From Diatrype stigma (Eukaryota; Ascomycota; Sordariomycetes; Xylariales; Diatrypaceae), in contig JAKJXP020000023.1 of NCBI GenBank assembly GCA_022225965.2, positions 248,001 through 312,000 on the forward strand: 64,000 nt of DNA, read 5' to 3'. Position numbers and translations under genes: made by a program. Of this stretch, positions 34,006-46,473 are shown piece by piece. A model generated the notes under the pieces. It was not told the DNA's origin and ran no database searches. It worked only from the letters and a program-made list of their open reading frames with translations. How positions within the stretch are numbered: position 1 is the stretch's first letter; each line of letters opens with the position of its first letter.

Positions 34006-34424
34006 GCTAATACAATAGATATCTAAGATTGCTTCAAGGTTAGAGTAGCATAGCCTAGACCGAGAAGGAAGGTAACTTCGGACAGCAACGCTGCAACGAT
34101 GGCGGTAGTCGTTTTGGTACTGATGGCGATATGGGCTTCAATAGTCGATACTCGAAGGTCTTCTACTCTGGATGTCTAGGAAGGCGAGGCTTTCGCGTAG
34201 GGAGAATGATGGTGTAGACGTAGGTAGATACTGTAAATGGATGCGATACTGATATGGGGTTGTGAGTGCAAGAGGATTGTATGTTGTATTTTGTAGATGA
34301 TAAAAGCGTCCTCACAGGATCGTGTGTTGTGAGGTATACGGGAAACACAAAGATGGACTGAGGTTAGGATATTGCGTAGGACGAAGGTAGTGTACGAAGT
34401 ATGTAGACTCTGAGCCTGGTGGTG

Positions 34425-34470
34425 TGTCAAATGTCAAGTTCAAGTGTCAAGTGTCAAGTGTCAAGTGTAT
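34425..34470. repeat. GTCAAGT tandem repeat
   Basis: Five to six 7-bp units, the last four perfect, passing into a GTATGTATGTGTGT run. Confidence 0.85.
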
Positions 34471-34743
34471 GTATGTGTGTGCAATGGCGATGTAGTGGAT
34501 GTGGGTTGGACTGCGACGTTGCCAGTTGGGCGCGACGCGGTTGCGCATGGAGAAAAAAGAAAAGAGGGTCTTGAACTTAAGATCGCGGTGCCACTTTTCT
34601 TCTCGAGTGACGTCTGGTACGAAGTAGATGAGTACGAAATACTTTATGGAGGTCCCACGGTTATTGCTACCTGTATGTAGATACCTACTAGGTACCTAGG
34701 TACCTACGTATGTTGGTATGTAGTAGCCCTACTTCGGTGGCCA

Positions 34744-34752
34744 ATCAGATAA
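34744..34752 (+). promoter_or_regulatory. ATCAGATAA, candidate SRE-type GATA site
   Basis: Exact match to the extended GATA motif ATCWGATAA reported for siderophore/iron GATA factors in other fungi. It sits about 740 bp from the Acinus-like ATG and 650 bp from the unknown gene's ATG. One chance match per window of this size is quite possible. Confidence 0.25.
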
Positions 34753-35404
34753 GGAGTTGTAGTGCTCTAAAAAGAGGGGCCACATGGACTCCTAACTCCA
34801 GTCCTTACATTCTCTATCACTTCGTACCTACATTCCTACTTCATGACAAAGGATGAAGCAATACCTAGCAAATGCAACATGCGGTGGCTAGGTAAGTATG
34901 GAAGGCTATAAGAGTTACAGTCAGGTAGGCCGGACATCTAGTCGGCATCTGCATATAGATGGAAGTCAATAAGTACCTAAGCAAAGCAACACATGACCGA
35001 ACATTCGGAAGTAGGTAGGTAGCGATGCATCTACCTAGCTACCGCATCCGGGCATGTACGCAGCTTTCACCTCCAGCTTCAAAGGCTGGTTGGACCTTCT
35101 TGTCGAAATACCCGTCCAATAGACAATGGGGGTACCTGCCCTTGCAAGTCGAGGATCGGGACAACAGGAGAACAATCATACAACCATCAAACCATCAACT
35201 TCCTAGCCGCTTCCGTGCACCAAAGACACCGGTGACCATTCAAAGACTTGCATTTACTCTAGCTACTACTTGGATTTTCCCATTTCTCATCACCATTGAA
35301 CACATCGGCGTTGTACGTTGATATTGTTGTCGTCGTTGCACCAGCTGCGGAACCCACCAAACCCTGTGCCCCTTCCTCCCGATCTACTATATCGCAACAC
35401 TAAT

Positions 35405-36586
35405 ATGGCTGTGTCGTACGAGAAAGACTCCAAGAACCTATTTGGTGATGGCTCTGTCCGTATGTTCGATAGACCTGTGGAGGAGCCACCAAAATCCGAT
35501 CCGGCCTTAGTTAATCAGCCGCGCCCAGCTGCAACATACGCTCACCAGGACCTACTGAATCGCACAAACAATCTAATTCAAAAAAGTCTCGCCCGCGAAT
35601 ATGCGGCGGAACAGAGGAGAGTCGAGAATGAGAGGATGGTTAAGGCACGGGAGTATGACCCCAGTCCCAGCCCTACTCCTAGCGTATCGACAGACGAGGA
35701 GTACGACCCAGCCGAATTCTGGCATGAGGACCAGGTCGCCCTGAATGTTATTTTGAATGCGCGAAACGAATATAGCCTGATGCCATCAACTTGGCAGATC
35801 GGCCTTAAAGGGATTCCCCTACCGGAAGGCCTGTTTTATGTCAAGACAAAGAACACGTCAACGCGACCAAGGATCTACGCTCACAACGAGAAACTCGAGT
35901 TCCAAGGTGTGTTGGTTTTATCACATCAGTGTGTGTAATCTTACTGATGTTGTATAGGTGTGCAGGCTCTTCGCAAATTGATTGACGTCCATGGGCGTAT
36001 AAATGATCTACGGGTCAAGCAGGTCGAGGCTCTTCAGAACAATCTCAAGACAGCTGCTCAGCGGCAAAATGATGAGAGTGCTGCAATCAACGACATTGCG
36101 AGACATCTCAAAAAGACCTTACGCGAGGCGATACGTTGGGCCGCCAAAGATGGAGCCATTGACGTATATGGCAAGCAACTGCCACCCAATCTCGCGATTA
36201 TCGACTTGTCAGAGGAGCAGGATACAGACTATATGCACGAATGTATCGATATCGAGTTGAATAATCTGGCCTACGATTGGCAAGAAGCTTTAGAGGCCCT
36301 CCCTGCCGTCGATGGCGTCGATGGCAACAAACCCAACCCACCCGTGGTATTTGGGCTTGTCATCTACAAGCATATCCTCTTTATTGCCACACTGAATGGC
36401 GCAGACCAAGAATCTGTGGTACACATCCCCATTCAGTTGAATATGGAGGAGAAGAATCAGCATCAATGGAATGCATTAGCCATCATACTGACAATCTGTT
36501 GGGCACGAGACATCCAAATGAAGATGATTGCGGAGATGAACTTGGTACCTCAGGAGGAAGCTCCGTCCAGCGATCCCGATGCTTGA
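35405..36586 (+). CDS. Uncharacterised protein, 376 residues
   Basis: Two exons, 35405-35906 and 35958-36586, joined by a 51-nt intron that keeps the frame (EFQG-VQALRKLID). I do not recognise the family. The protein is soluble and mostly acidic: a polar N terminus with a proline/serine patch (SPSPTPS, about 104-110), an EYDPAEFWHEDQV segment, a helical, probably coiled-coil middle around residues 165-225 (LRVKQVEALQNNL to HLKKTLREA), and a C-terminal segment mixing beta-like hydrophobic stretches (VVFGLVIYKHILFIATL). Consistent codon use over both exons and a clean splice support a real gene. There is no signal peptide or membrane span. The ATG at 35405 is the first in frame; the frame upstream lacks an ATG. 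Confidence 0.82.
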
Positions 36587-39223
36587 GTGGGTGCAAACAG
36601 GGGAAGTTGGTGGACGTGGACGTGGACGTGGACGACGACTCTTTTGCTCCCTCTCTTGCTTCTATGCAGGGTAGAAGCATGGCAAGCTATACGCAGTACA
36701 TATAATGGCCGAATTCGCATTTATCTAGAGCTAGAAACCCCAGGAATTTCAATGATTATACCAAGTTCATACCTACTAGAACATCCTAGTTACAGAGTGC
36801 TAAATGGGAGTGTTGTCGATTGCCAATGTCCGGTGCCCTTGCTTATTCCTTCTATGAACAAAATTCGTGTACGAAGTAGCAGTCACATATCTTATAGAGG
36901 TCATTGTTAAACCATTTTATGCGGCTACGAGGCGTACAATAGATATAGTATTTTTCCTAGATCATACGTGCATTGTGCGCTGACGTGTTGAAGTTGCAAG
37001 CGACAGCTAGGCTCCAGTTATGGACGCTGGGTTTGGTGATCGACGATGCAATACAGCGTCATGGCTGACTCTCTGGCGACCTACCAGCCTACCTAGCTAA
37101 TAATAGCTCCATAGAAGAACCACGGTTCCTAGGCTAAGACGTCTAGCGTCCGCCCAGATGCTACCTCGGCAAGCCCGCACTGGGAGATATTAGTCAATAT
37201 ATTCCGAGCGGCCAATCACTCCTGATGTGATTGTCATTCGGTTTTCCATGATTTCATTGACAGGTCGACCCAAGCAAAACGACATGCGTTAGCAAGGCTT
37301 GGGAACACCCCCTATCTCCGAGTTCGGTGGGAATCGCCTACATCATATCATATCGTGAGACACATCCATGGATACTACCAAGTAGGACAGCTGTTGGCTG
37401 CAATCCTTGCTGACCACGGGTCTACGTGTCCTGCTTGCTTACTCCTATTCCCCCCTTACGGCGTTATACTACATAGTACGGCTGAAGGACCAAGCGACTA
37501 GGTAACTGCATAGGTACAAGTCAGGATAGCCACCGACAAATTACCCGGATATGATTGGTTTCTATGATCTTATCTTGGAGGGGCGGTGGACTCTTGCCTA
37601 CATGTGGTTAAGGCTGCCAGGCACGCAAATGCAAGATGATGGTTAGATAAAATCGCTTGGCGTGAAAAGGGCCGCCCTACCCCCTAGGTACCATCGAGTG
37701 TCCGCACTACGCAGAAAACCCTAATGTACCGAGTGACATCCATAGATTCACCCATCTTATTAGCAGGGCTCGTCGATTCTGCAGGATGACCACAAAACCC
37801 CATCCTCTACAAAATAAATTAAAATCGTATACCCTCCCTCCTCTGATGGGGGGTTTGGGTATTAATTGGAATTGGAAGGTCTACGTAACGCATCAAACAA
37901 TCGCTTTGGCATGAATCAGGTACATATATAGTTCACCGACATCTTATCCGGGCTCGGACTTAATAATACGTTAGGTAACAAATACTGTATACATCGTATC
38001 GGACATACCTACGCAGGTGGTGTTCCGCTGAGGGATCTTCTTGTTAGCCGAAACCCTACGAAGTACCTCCTACATATAATTAATCGGAGCAGCTTATCTC
38101 TGGGATCAACAACCTGATAAGATCAACGGAATACTTGCTTGTATAGAGATGTATATCGTAGCAATTTGCAGAAGTGGGCAGGGGCTTGCGAGATGATATA
38201 GAAAGAATTACTACAACTGATAGGGGCGGGCCACTGACAACCCTCATATATATGACCGGGCTGGGCTACCCGTTCCCCGTTGACTCTTGCGAGCGTCTAA
38301 GACTAAGCAGGAGATGCCACGTGAAGGGGTTATCTGGTGAATCTTGTTACTACATCGTCAGATCGTACACTCATCTCTCACTCGGGTGTCTGAGATCTCA
38401 TGTTGTCCCACCCCAACCCTGGAATCAGAGGTAGCAGTCGTCGTGCCGCAAGGTACGGTGAAGATTGATGCGCTCCCATACGCTATCGCTACGTGGTTAG
38501 GGGGTCCTGGTTGAGGGACACGCCTACCTAGGTATTGTACAGGTAGCTACTATGTAGGTATATACATACATGGTTGATAATCAAGGGATGCCACTGCCAG
38601 GCACTGGGAGTGTAACTGTGAGCAACCCCTCCAATACCCAATCCCCAGTGCCCATCCCCCTGTCTTATTCCATGCTGCTAGCAGGTTAAGGTCTGGTAGC
38701 GCCGTCCTTCCAGTTGACTTAGCGACCAATCACCTGCCGTGGAATTATAATCAGAGTCGTCTCAGCCGATTCGCCGACGCCGGGACCCCGTTCCCTTGGC
38801 CCCAGACCGACGCCAGGCTGCACTAGACGGAGACGTCTCCCCACATAGGGCGACCTGCTTGCTTGCCATGCTTTAGGTACTTTACAAGGCCTGGCTTCCC
38901 TGGTGAACTCGTGACAGACGTTCTGCCTAGTCATCCTAGTCACCCTAGCAGTAGCTACCTACAGTACATAGGTATCTGACCAGCTGTCTGGGTAAGGGTA
39001 CGGGCATGGGCCTCGATGTTCCGGTGTTCCTCTGCCACCATAAACCGTTCGAGTTCGAGTTCTACTGCCTTCTGGCCTTTCTCTTCTGGATCTATCTGTG
39101 CTAGCCTCCCGACCACATAGTAGTACCTGCTTGAGGTCTTGGGCCTGCTTGATTTGTGTATCGCCTTCTCCGATCTCCGTTTCATAGTATTCTTGGCTCG
39201 GCTCGGCTTGGCTCTGGCTTTGG

Positions 39224-39232
39224 ATCTGATAA
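39224..39232 (+). promoter_or_regulatory. ATCTGATAA, candidate SRE autoregulatory site
   Basis: Exact match to ATCWGATAA, the extended GATA motif of SRE-type iron repressors, about 975 bp ahead of the SRE start codon. Autoregulation is inferred. Confidence 0.35.
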
Positions 39233-39276
39233 TCCCCTCCATCTCGTCTTCTCAGTCGGTAGGCACACATTATACA

Positions 39277-39363
39277 CACGCACATGCACACACACGCACA
39301 CACACGCACACATACGCACACATACGCACACATACGCATACATACGCATACTACACACACTAC
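39277..39363. repeat. CA-rich minisatellite, unit CACATACGCA
   Basis: Runs of CACACACGCA change into CACATACGCA and then CATACATACG units over about 85 bp. Confidence 0.85.
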
Positions 39364-40103
39364 GCACGCTGGCCTTGTGCGACCCGTCCCACCATTACCT
39401 CTCAACATCGAACGAGGTACCCCAAAGTGGCGGAGCTGACCTTTCCTATAGACCGTTCACACCGCATAGGCAGTGATACATGCAGATTTCACATCCCCTA
39501 TCACGAGGCAGGAATAGCATAAGCAATAAACCCCCAAACGCCACAGTCTCGCGCTCTCTTTCTGTCTAGACCTTCGACACAACCCAGATCTTTTCGGATC
39601 ATATCCACGCCCTCCTACCCCGTTGGTCGATAGGATCCGGAATTTTACGTTTGTGTACTATATACAATACCAGATTTTAGTTTTCTCCACGATCGTCCAC
39701 TAATCAATCGGATCTGAACCGTCCAGGCAAGACCCCAGACGTTCGCCATCCCGGATCCCCATGACATACTGCTAGCCGGTTGTGGCCTTGCCCATGTTAC
39801 CCTTTGCCTGGCGCCCTAGTCTTCCCCTCTATGACTTACACTTACTCAACATTCCCATGAGTGGGTTGTAGCAAGTTCTTACATTCAGACTTGTGGCATC
39901 TTCAAGTTGCCTGCTTGTATAACACAACTACTACGTAGTCACCATCGTCCCTCACTGAAGAGCGACTGGCCGTTCGGAAGGTGATTTGGCTCGGGTGTGA
40001 GAGCATCAATTCAACCTTGACCGTCTTGGTCTTCCGACATTTGTCAGCCCCAAAGATCATCACTGTTCACCTTCTCTCGCTTGTCAAAGCCAACCTTGGA
40101 TAT

Positions 40104-40211
40104 ATGACATTGTTCAAGTTACCATCAGGGGCCAACTTTCTCGTACCGCGGGCACATCAACCTAACGTTATAGCCAATTTCTCCGGGGACAGGCTACCTA
40201 GTAGCAGATGA
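40104..40211 (+). CDS. Candidate uORF whose stop overlaps the SRE start codon
   Basis: ATG at 40104 opens a 35-codon frame ending in TGA at 40209-40211. The TGA shares two bases with the SRE ATG at 40208-40210 (ATGA). Transcription of this leader is assumed, not shown; the peptide resembles nothing known to me. Confidence 0.3.
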   Translation: MTLFKLPSGANFLVPRAHQPNVIANFSGDRLPSSR

Positions 40212-42026
40212 TGGCAATGATGGAGTCCCCCCGTCATAATACGCATGCGACATCACCCAAGGGAGAGTCGGGGTCGGGACGGACGGCACTGCCATCGCGT
40301 CCTATCGCACCCAAGGAGACTAGCGAGCCGCAGGCACCCGTGACCGTCCATTACCCTTCCTCCATTGAATCGAGGAGTCCCGTGGCTCCGAGCCCTAGCG
40401 AATTATCAGACGTCCCTAGTCCGTCCATACATGGATCTGATCGAGTCGCATCTCATAGCCCGTCTCCGTTCGATGCAATGTCACGAGGGTCTTCTGGACC
40501 GGGCAAAGCTACCCAGACGGGCCAGGTGTGCAGGTAAACAGTCTTCTTACCCCCTTTATTCGTATATACTAATTCAATATCTAGTAATTGCCAAACCACT
40601 CAAACGCCGCTTTGGAGGCGGTCACCACAAGGCTCTACTATATGTAATGCCTGTGGGCTATATCTGAAAGCGCGCAATTCGTCCCGCCCGACTAATCTGA
40701 AACGGCCACCATCGCTGGTGTCAACTACCCCGAGGAAAACGCCCGAAACAACATCCCCTAAGCCATGCTCTCAATCTGTTTCAACAAATGTCCCAGGAGC
40801 CACTTATGTCGCTGCTGACCAGATGCCCACCGGGTCTTGTCCAGGCGGAGGTCGATGTAATGGAACGGGAGGGGCTGAAGGATGCAGTGGCTGCCCCGCG
40901 TATAACAATCGTGTGGCCAAGAGCGCTCAGCTCCAAGGCCAGGGTGGTCCGTCTAAGAAGCACAACGAAGGTGCTGCAGAAGATGGACCAACCCCCATTG
41001 ATGTTGGAGCGTTACAACACCAGGAGGGGGGTGAGAGTCACGGGCAGAGCACGACGGTGGTAATAGCTTGTCAAAATTGTGGAACTACGATTACCCCATT
41101 ATGGCGTCGAGATGAAGCTGGACATACAATTTGCAATGCCTGTGGTATGGAGATTTCAATCCTCCGTTGTTTGCCTTCCACTAACAAGTGCCATAGGATT
41201 GTACTATAAGCTTCACGGAGTTCATCGTCCTGTTACTATGAAAAAATCCGTTATCAAGCGGAGGAAAAGGGTAATTCCAGCAAATTCAGGGCTCGATACA
41301 GAGGACGCGATGACGATCGACTCAATAGACCAACAGAGTCAATATACCGATTCCGAGATGGAGCGAGGCAGTATGAACGATGACGGTTCTATTAATCTGG
41401 GCTATCGGCGGCGTACCGAACCTCTCTCGACCCTACTTCCTGAGCCCATCCGCTCTAGTCAGGGGGGAACGCCATTACAACCGACGGACTTGACGGCCTA
41501 CCATACCTCTAATGTCCACCAACCTCTGGATCTTCGAAATTCGTTGACTGACGATAATCGGCTAGCCCCTCTGACATCGATTTCTGTAATGAGTGATAGG
41601 CAATCATCCATATCGCCTGCCTCATTTCTATCCCCAACAAGTTCGAGAAAAAGATCGTTTTCAACGACTGATCAAGAAATGCCATCAAACGAGTCTAGTC
41701 AGGACAGTGCAAAACGGATGTCTTCGATAAAATCCATCCTTAACCCAGCGGCGGAGTCGAGTTCCAACTTCAGTGCCATCGATCACATGTCAGAGGCGCC
41801 GCACTACAGAAGATCTCCGGCATCCACGGCTTCGGCAAACAGCCCGGGTCGCTATCCAGGGGCCACAAATACCTTGCCTAGCATGTTTGGTCGGGAGTCG
41901 CCCTCTGAGAGCGAACAATCGAAAGCTGAAAAACGCCTGGCGCTCCAACAGGAGGCTGCTCGGATGCGGCAGATGCTTGCCGCCAAGGAGCGAGAGTTGG
42001 CCGCTCTTGGGGAAGAAAATTTCTAA
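40208..42026 (+). CDS. SRE: Siderophore/iron GATA transcription repressor (SRE/SREA/Urbs1 type)
   Basis: Three exons, 40208-40533, 40585-41144 and 41197-42026, giving 571 residues. Two GATA zinc fingers are present: C108-x2-C111-x17-C129-x2-C132 and C271-x2-C274-x17-C292-x2-C295. Between them lies the cysteine-rich region unique to iron-sensing GATA factors, with C194, C200, C209 and C212 in a [15 protein letters not shown] context. A basic tail follows finger two ([10 protein letters not shown]), and the C terminus has a heptad coiled coil (about 535-568). In other fungi these factors repress siderophore synthesis and iron uptake genes when iron is plentiful, with the cysteine region binding iron or an Fe-S cluster. 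Each intron (51 and 52 nt) interrupts a finger: the first just after C108, the second just after C295. The start is followed by further in-frame ATGs at 40211, 40217 and 40220. Confidence 0.96.
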
Positions 42027-43604
42027 TTGATAATGGTCTTTGCTGTACCTGGGTCATATTGGAAATGACCTCACACAGCAGGGTCGCCGGGAATATGGGG
42101 GTGTGTTTCGAGGTTATGAGGTACAATGGATTATAGAGATACAGGCTTGAGGGTTCATGGGCGTCCAAGGCAAGGAGGAAAAATAACGATATCACACACG
42201 AAAGAAACGGCCTCCTATCGGTTCACATGACATTTACGGCGCAAGCTAGCACAGACCCAAGGGGGTATCCCGGAAAAGGAGGTTACTGGTACTATCTATG
42301 TATTAGTATAAATCTTCCAGCCTGGCAGTACTGAGCGAACTCATAGATAGCGTGACGCCTCGAGTCCTATAGGGCGGGCAGGCACACGTAGAAATCGATT
42401 TGAATTAATTTATACTTGGTTTGTCTCGAGGGCTGTAGAGCTTTGCTTGGTGGTGCCTTGCAACATGACAAATCTTTCGACGCCGGTGGTGGTGGTGCTT
42501 AATATGCAGGGAGTCGACGACGCTTGATTGGATGATGACTTGGCATCTCTGATGTTGCCCTGCAGTCTTCCAGCGGGTTCTCTGGCATCTCTTGGGATAG
42601 GACAGGCTTCACGTTCCCAGGTCGAAACCGCTTCGCTAGTAACCCGTAAATAAGATATAAATCTATACTTGCGGAGGTAGAGGGGGTTGGGGCGTAACAG
42701 AGATCTGGCTGGTCGTTGCTAGTTAGAAATAACTGGACTCAAGGTCCAGATGGAATAATAGCTGCTTGAGACCATGAAGGAAAAACCTCTCCTCAATAGA
42801 TCTTGGATCATAGGGGGTCGTCTAAGTTCCAATTCGGTTTGTTCGTCTCCCTGCTTTTCTTTACCCTTTAACTACTCCGAATGTCAAGTCATCGAACCCA
42901 TCTGATACCTAGTTGAGCATGACATACGGAAAACCCATACGACGCACACATTAGCGCGTCAAGACCTGGCCTCATACTGCCTCCGTATCCGGGGTAAAAG
43001 GGGGGGGGGGGCATTTTCATAACTACGTACATACGTACGTGTGTGCACTGGAATTTCGAACTTTGACTTTCAGTTATTCATTGCCTCCCCCGGACACTTT
43101 TTATTCTAAGAACCCTTTTCCTTCCTTTGCCCTCGTGATTCCGATTGCGTTTCCATAACTTGCATACGTAACGTAACGTAACATCTGATGGCCCTTGCTT
43201 TTTTTGGTTCCTTTTCTTCCCTTTCAGCATTCACTACTCCGCCATAGGCCCTCTCTCTGACCTCCCGATCCTCATCTACTACTGCACACAGCTGCTCAGC
43301 AGCCGGACAGGTATTTCTAGGAAACCAGATAAAGCGAGGCCTGAAACTGCCCTCTCCAAACCACCCACGCCCCTTCCCCCATCTCAACACTCATCCCATT
43401 GTTAGGTTGGTCAGGTACCCAAAGCGAGGTCGGGTTGGGTCGGTTTCCAGTGTACGGTGCATGTACACCAACCGACCATAACCCCTCTCAACCCTCTCAA
43501 CCCAACCCTTCAGCCCCCTTTTATGCCCCCAGCCCCCCCTCAAGGGTCCTTCGATCAAGACCTTTCTCTGTCTTTCCGATAAGAGAGTTTTTATAATTTA
43601 TTTT
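42027..43604. other. Convergent intergenic region between SRE and TVP15
   Basis: Shared 3' flanks. It holds a GGTGGTGGTGGTG run near 42486, a 12-G run near 43002, and TACGTACATACGTACGTG near 43024. No gene recognised. Confidence 0.6.
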
Positions 43605-44307
43605 CTAGACCTGCTCGGCGCCCCAGCCCTGGTCGGCCTCGCGCATGTTGGCGGGGGGCTCGACCGAGGGGATGAACTCGAGGGCGATGTAGCCGACGCC
43701 GACGATGCCGACGATGCTGCCGGCGATGATGCGCAGCACGTGGTGGTCGAGCAGGATGCAGCCGACGAAGATGTAGAAGGCGCCCCGGCCCGCGAACGAG
43801 AACAGGAACGACGCGTACCGCGACACCTGCGGCGGCACCTGGAACTCGAGCAGCGCCACGGCCGCGCCGAACAGGATCACGTAGATGCCGATGATCAGGG
43901 ACTGGCTGTTGTTTGGGTTAGTCTAGCAGAACTCGTTTTTCATCCACTTATTTGTTCGTTCTGACGGCCGGGGGAGTGGGGGTTTGTTCCGGGACCGCGA
44001 CGAGAAGGGGAGGGCGGTTGGAGGAAGAGAGAAGACGTACAATCCGAAGGGGAAGAATTGCGATATTCCGCCCAGGACCATGATCACGCCCACGGCGAGG
44101 TTGACGATTCGGCTGCAGTAAGACGACAGAAGAAACATGTTAGCGCAATTACCATAATGCTGCGAAGAGGACCTCAATGGGGAAAAGGGCGCGTAGGCAG
44201 CATCGTCATAGTCGCCGTCGCTGCTACGTACTGACTATAGCGGTGCGACAGAGGCGGGGCTGCGTGCGAGATGCGGAAGAGACGTACAAGGCATCAGAGA
44301 AATCCAT
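43605..44307 (-). CDS. TVP15: Golgi membrane protein Tvp15-like
   Basis: Three exons, 44288-44307, 44041-44112 and 43605-43905, giving 130 residues. The protein has four hydrophobic segments, from IVNLAVGVIMVLGGISQF through IIGIYVILFGAAVAL and AFYIFVGCIL to IIAGSIVGIVGVGYIAL, with a short acidic C terminus. This matches Tvp15/COPI-associated small membrane proteins of the late Golgi (tubular vesicle proteins), whose molecular role is not well defined. The 20-nt first exon encodes MDFSDA plus two bases and joins to FRIVNLAVG. The terminal exon is very GC-rich. A (TCG)n run at 44390-44417 lies in the probable 5' leader. Confidence 0.88.
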
Positions 44308-46434
44308 TTTGAAAATGAAGAAAGGGGTTTCTTCAATCGGGTTTTTGGAACAGATAAAGCTATTGAATTATAAGTTGGAGAAGAACTTCTCGTCGTCGTC
44401 GTCGTCGTCGTCGTCGCCGAAGTCGTCGAAGATGGGATGGCCAAGGGGTGTTAGGCAGTGATAGTGTACAACGCTAGGCAGACGTTTAGAAAGCGGCCAC
44501 GCAACGGTCGGGACGGGAGGATTGGGAGAGGAGAGCGAGAGAGGTGTGGTGATGACGACGATGACCGATGATAGGCAGATAGGGTAGGCAGTTTTTTGTT
44601 TGTGGTGGTCGGAGGCTGACTCTGTACTTTGGGGCGGGTACCTAACTAAGGTAGAGGCTACCTATGTATGTATTGTATGTATGTATGTACGTAGTAGCAG
44701 ACAGCTAAACTAACTAGTTGTAGTAGCAAGCCTGTGTAAACTTGGTTAGTAGCTTCGTTGCAGGTGGTTAGCTCCCTGGAGTCGTCGTCGAGCTCTGTGA
44801 TAGGATGGATGTAGGACTTGCGCCTGCTACGTGATTGGAGCGAAGAGGGTCAGGTATCCATCCAGCCCAGTTAGACTGCGTTAGACTAGGATCCACGCCG
44901 ACAAGCCCCAATCGAAGGTGAAACGAGATTTCCTGTCGTCATTTCCAAGGTTGCACTGGACTTGATGGATCCTCCCCGTCCACTGCAGCTGTGCAGGTGC
45001 CAGGTGCAGGTGCAGGCCAGATTAGCATCGGGACGGAACAAATCTGCTGCCGGATGTCGGGCCGTCCCAGCACCTGCAGCAGGTGCCCGCCCGAGGTGCA
45101 GGTGGCCTCCGTGACATCAGGGGCTCGGACATTCTGGATTCGGGTTATAGGTGATCTGAAACATAACTGCCCCTTTTCTATAGCTTTATCGACTATTATT
45201 CAACCTAACTAGATCAGGACAAACATGTAGGACACCGGGAGCCGGGGCGCAACAATACTTAACAGCTCAAACCCGGGGACTAGAGACGACGGAGCAACAC
45301 ACCCTCTGAGTTGCCGAGTTGCCGAGTTGCTTCCAAAAGCACAGCACACCCTACTGAATGAAACTATAGGTAAAAGTTATATAAACCCTTAGATCTCAGG
45401 GTAGCTCTGGCTATATGACTATTACGACACTGGCTTAAGGGCTACCTGTATAATTGATCTTCGAAGTAGTATCAGGACGGCCCCTATTTCTTCGATATGC
45501 TGCACTGGCATATGGGTTTCATCGAGGTTCTAGGTCTATACGGTATCGCTTTCCTACCATAGCTAGTAACGGCCATCGACGTGCTCACTATAGGGGTTGT
45601 CCTTAAGGCACGCTGGTGACGAGTTGGTCAGTGAGATCAACTCCGAATACACATTCCAACCTTGTGTGGCAAGCTGCACCTACTTCCGTGCTGGGCACTG
45701 TAGTATGGTGCACCTTGAATCATAGGTAGGACGTCATGGGCCAGGGGTTGTAAAGGGAATAGGAAGTAAGTTACAGACGTAGTAACGGAGACAATAAGAC
45801 TCTTATCATATCGTCCGTTTGAGCCGTATTGTATCCCTCCCTCGTTGTTTACGAGAGTATTAATAAATCACTGGAGGCTCGGGGGTTACTTAGGTGTTGG
45901 TAGGGTCGGAAGGCTGCCGGAATTGCATGGAAACTGGCCTTTATAGCCATGCAGTCTGGAATCATCAATAGAATTAGGCTCACGAGTAAAATATTTCTTA
46001 TGCAGAACTCTACTTAGAGAATTTTCTACTGCTCCCCAGGCACATGCATCGGCTAGACTAGGTACTAACCTATACCTCCTCATGAACTGTGAAGCATAAA
46101 AGGTGTTCAGGTGCATATACTTTCGTAGCGGCCGTCGAGAGTTTTACGACATATGACCCGTCACAGGTACCCATTGGTCACCGCAAACTCGACCTCTTCA
46201 TTCCTGCCTGGGAGGTAGATTGACAAGACGGTGGCAGATGCTCCAGCACCAGTTGTAGCTTGAGTGTTAGAAGCAGAATGTGTTACTTAGAGTAGGTAGG
46301 GTACCATGCTCCGTCATCACCTCAAACAAAGACGCGGCAACGACCGAACTCTAACTAACAGAGATGAGGTGCTCTGTCGAGACGAGGAAGATGCTCTTGA
46401 GAACGCTGCCCGTCCCAGATTTCCCTCTTTCCAA

Positions 46435-46473
<39 letters not shown>

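Larger units (their letters stand above)
34006..35404. other. Divergent promoter region
   Basis: Shared by the Acinus-like gene and the unknown gene. It carries a GTCAAGT tandem repeat (34425-34470), TACCTACTAGGTACCTAGGTACC at 34682-34704, and one ATCAGATAA at 34744-34752 (fits the ATCWGATAA site of SRE-type GATA factors). No gene. Confidence 0.6.
36587..40207. other. Long intergenic region upstream of SRE
   Basis: 3.6 kb with no recognised gene. It begins with a GGACGTGGACGTGGACGTGGACGAC repeat at 36612-36637 and contains TACCTAGGTA-type motifs (near 38525), a CACATACGCA minisatellite (39277-39363), one ATCTGATAA (39224-39232), and the long CT-rich leader of SRE with a 35-codon uORF at 40104-40211. 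Confidence 0.6.

Noticed and set aside
38719..39522. Open frames around the CA-rich minisatellite
   Set aside because: They consist of translated simple repeats (His-Thr, Cys-Val) and have no gene signals.
42997..43010. Poly-G run as a possible quadruplex or element end
   Set aside because: Single homopolymer without a partner inverted repeat nearby; probably simple-sequence slippage.
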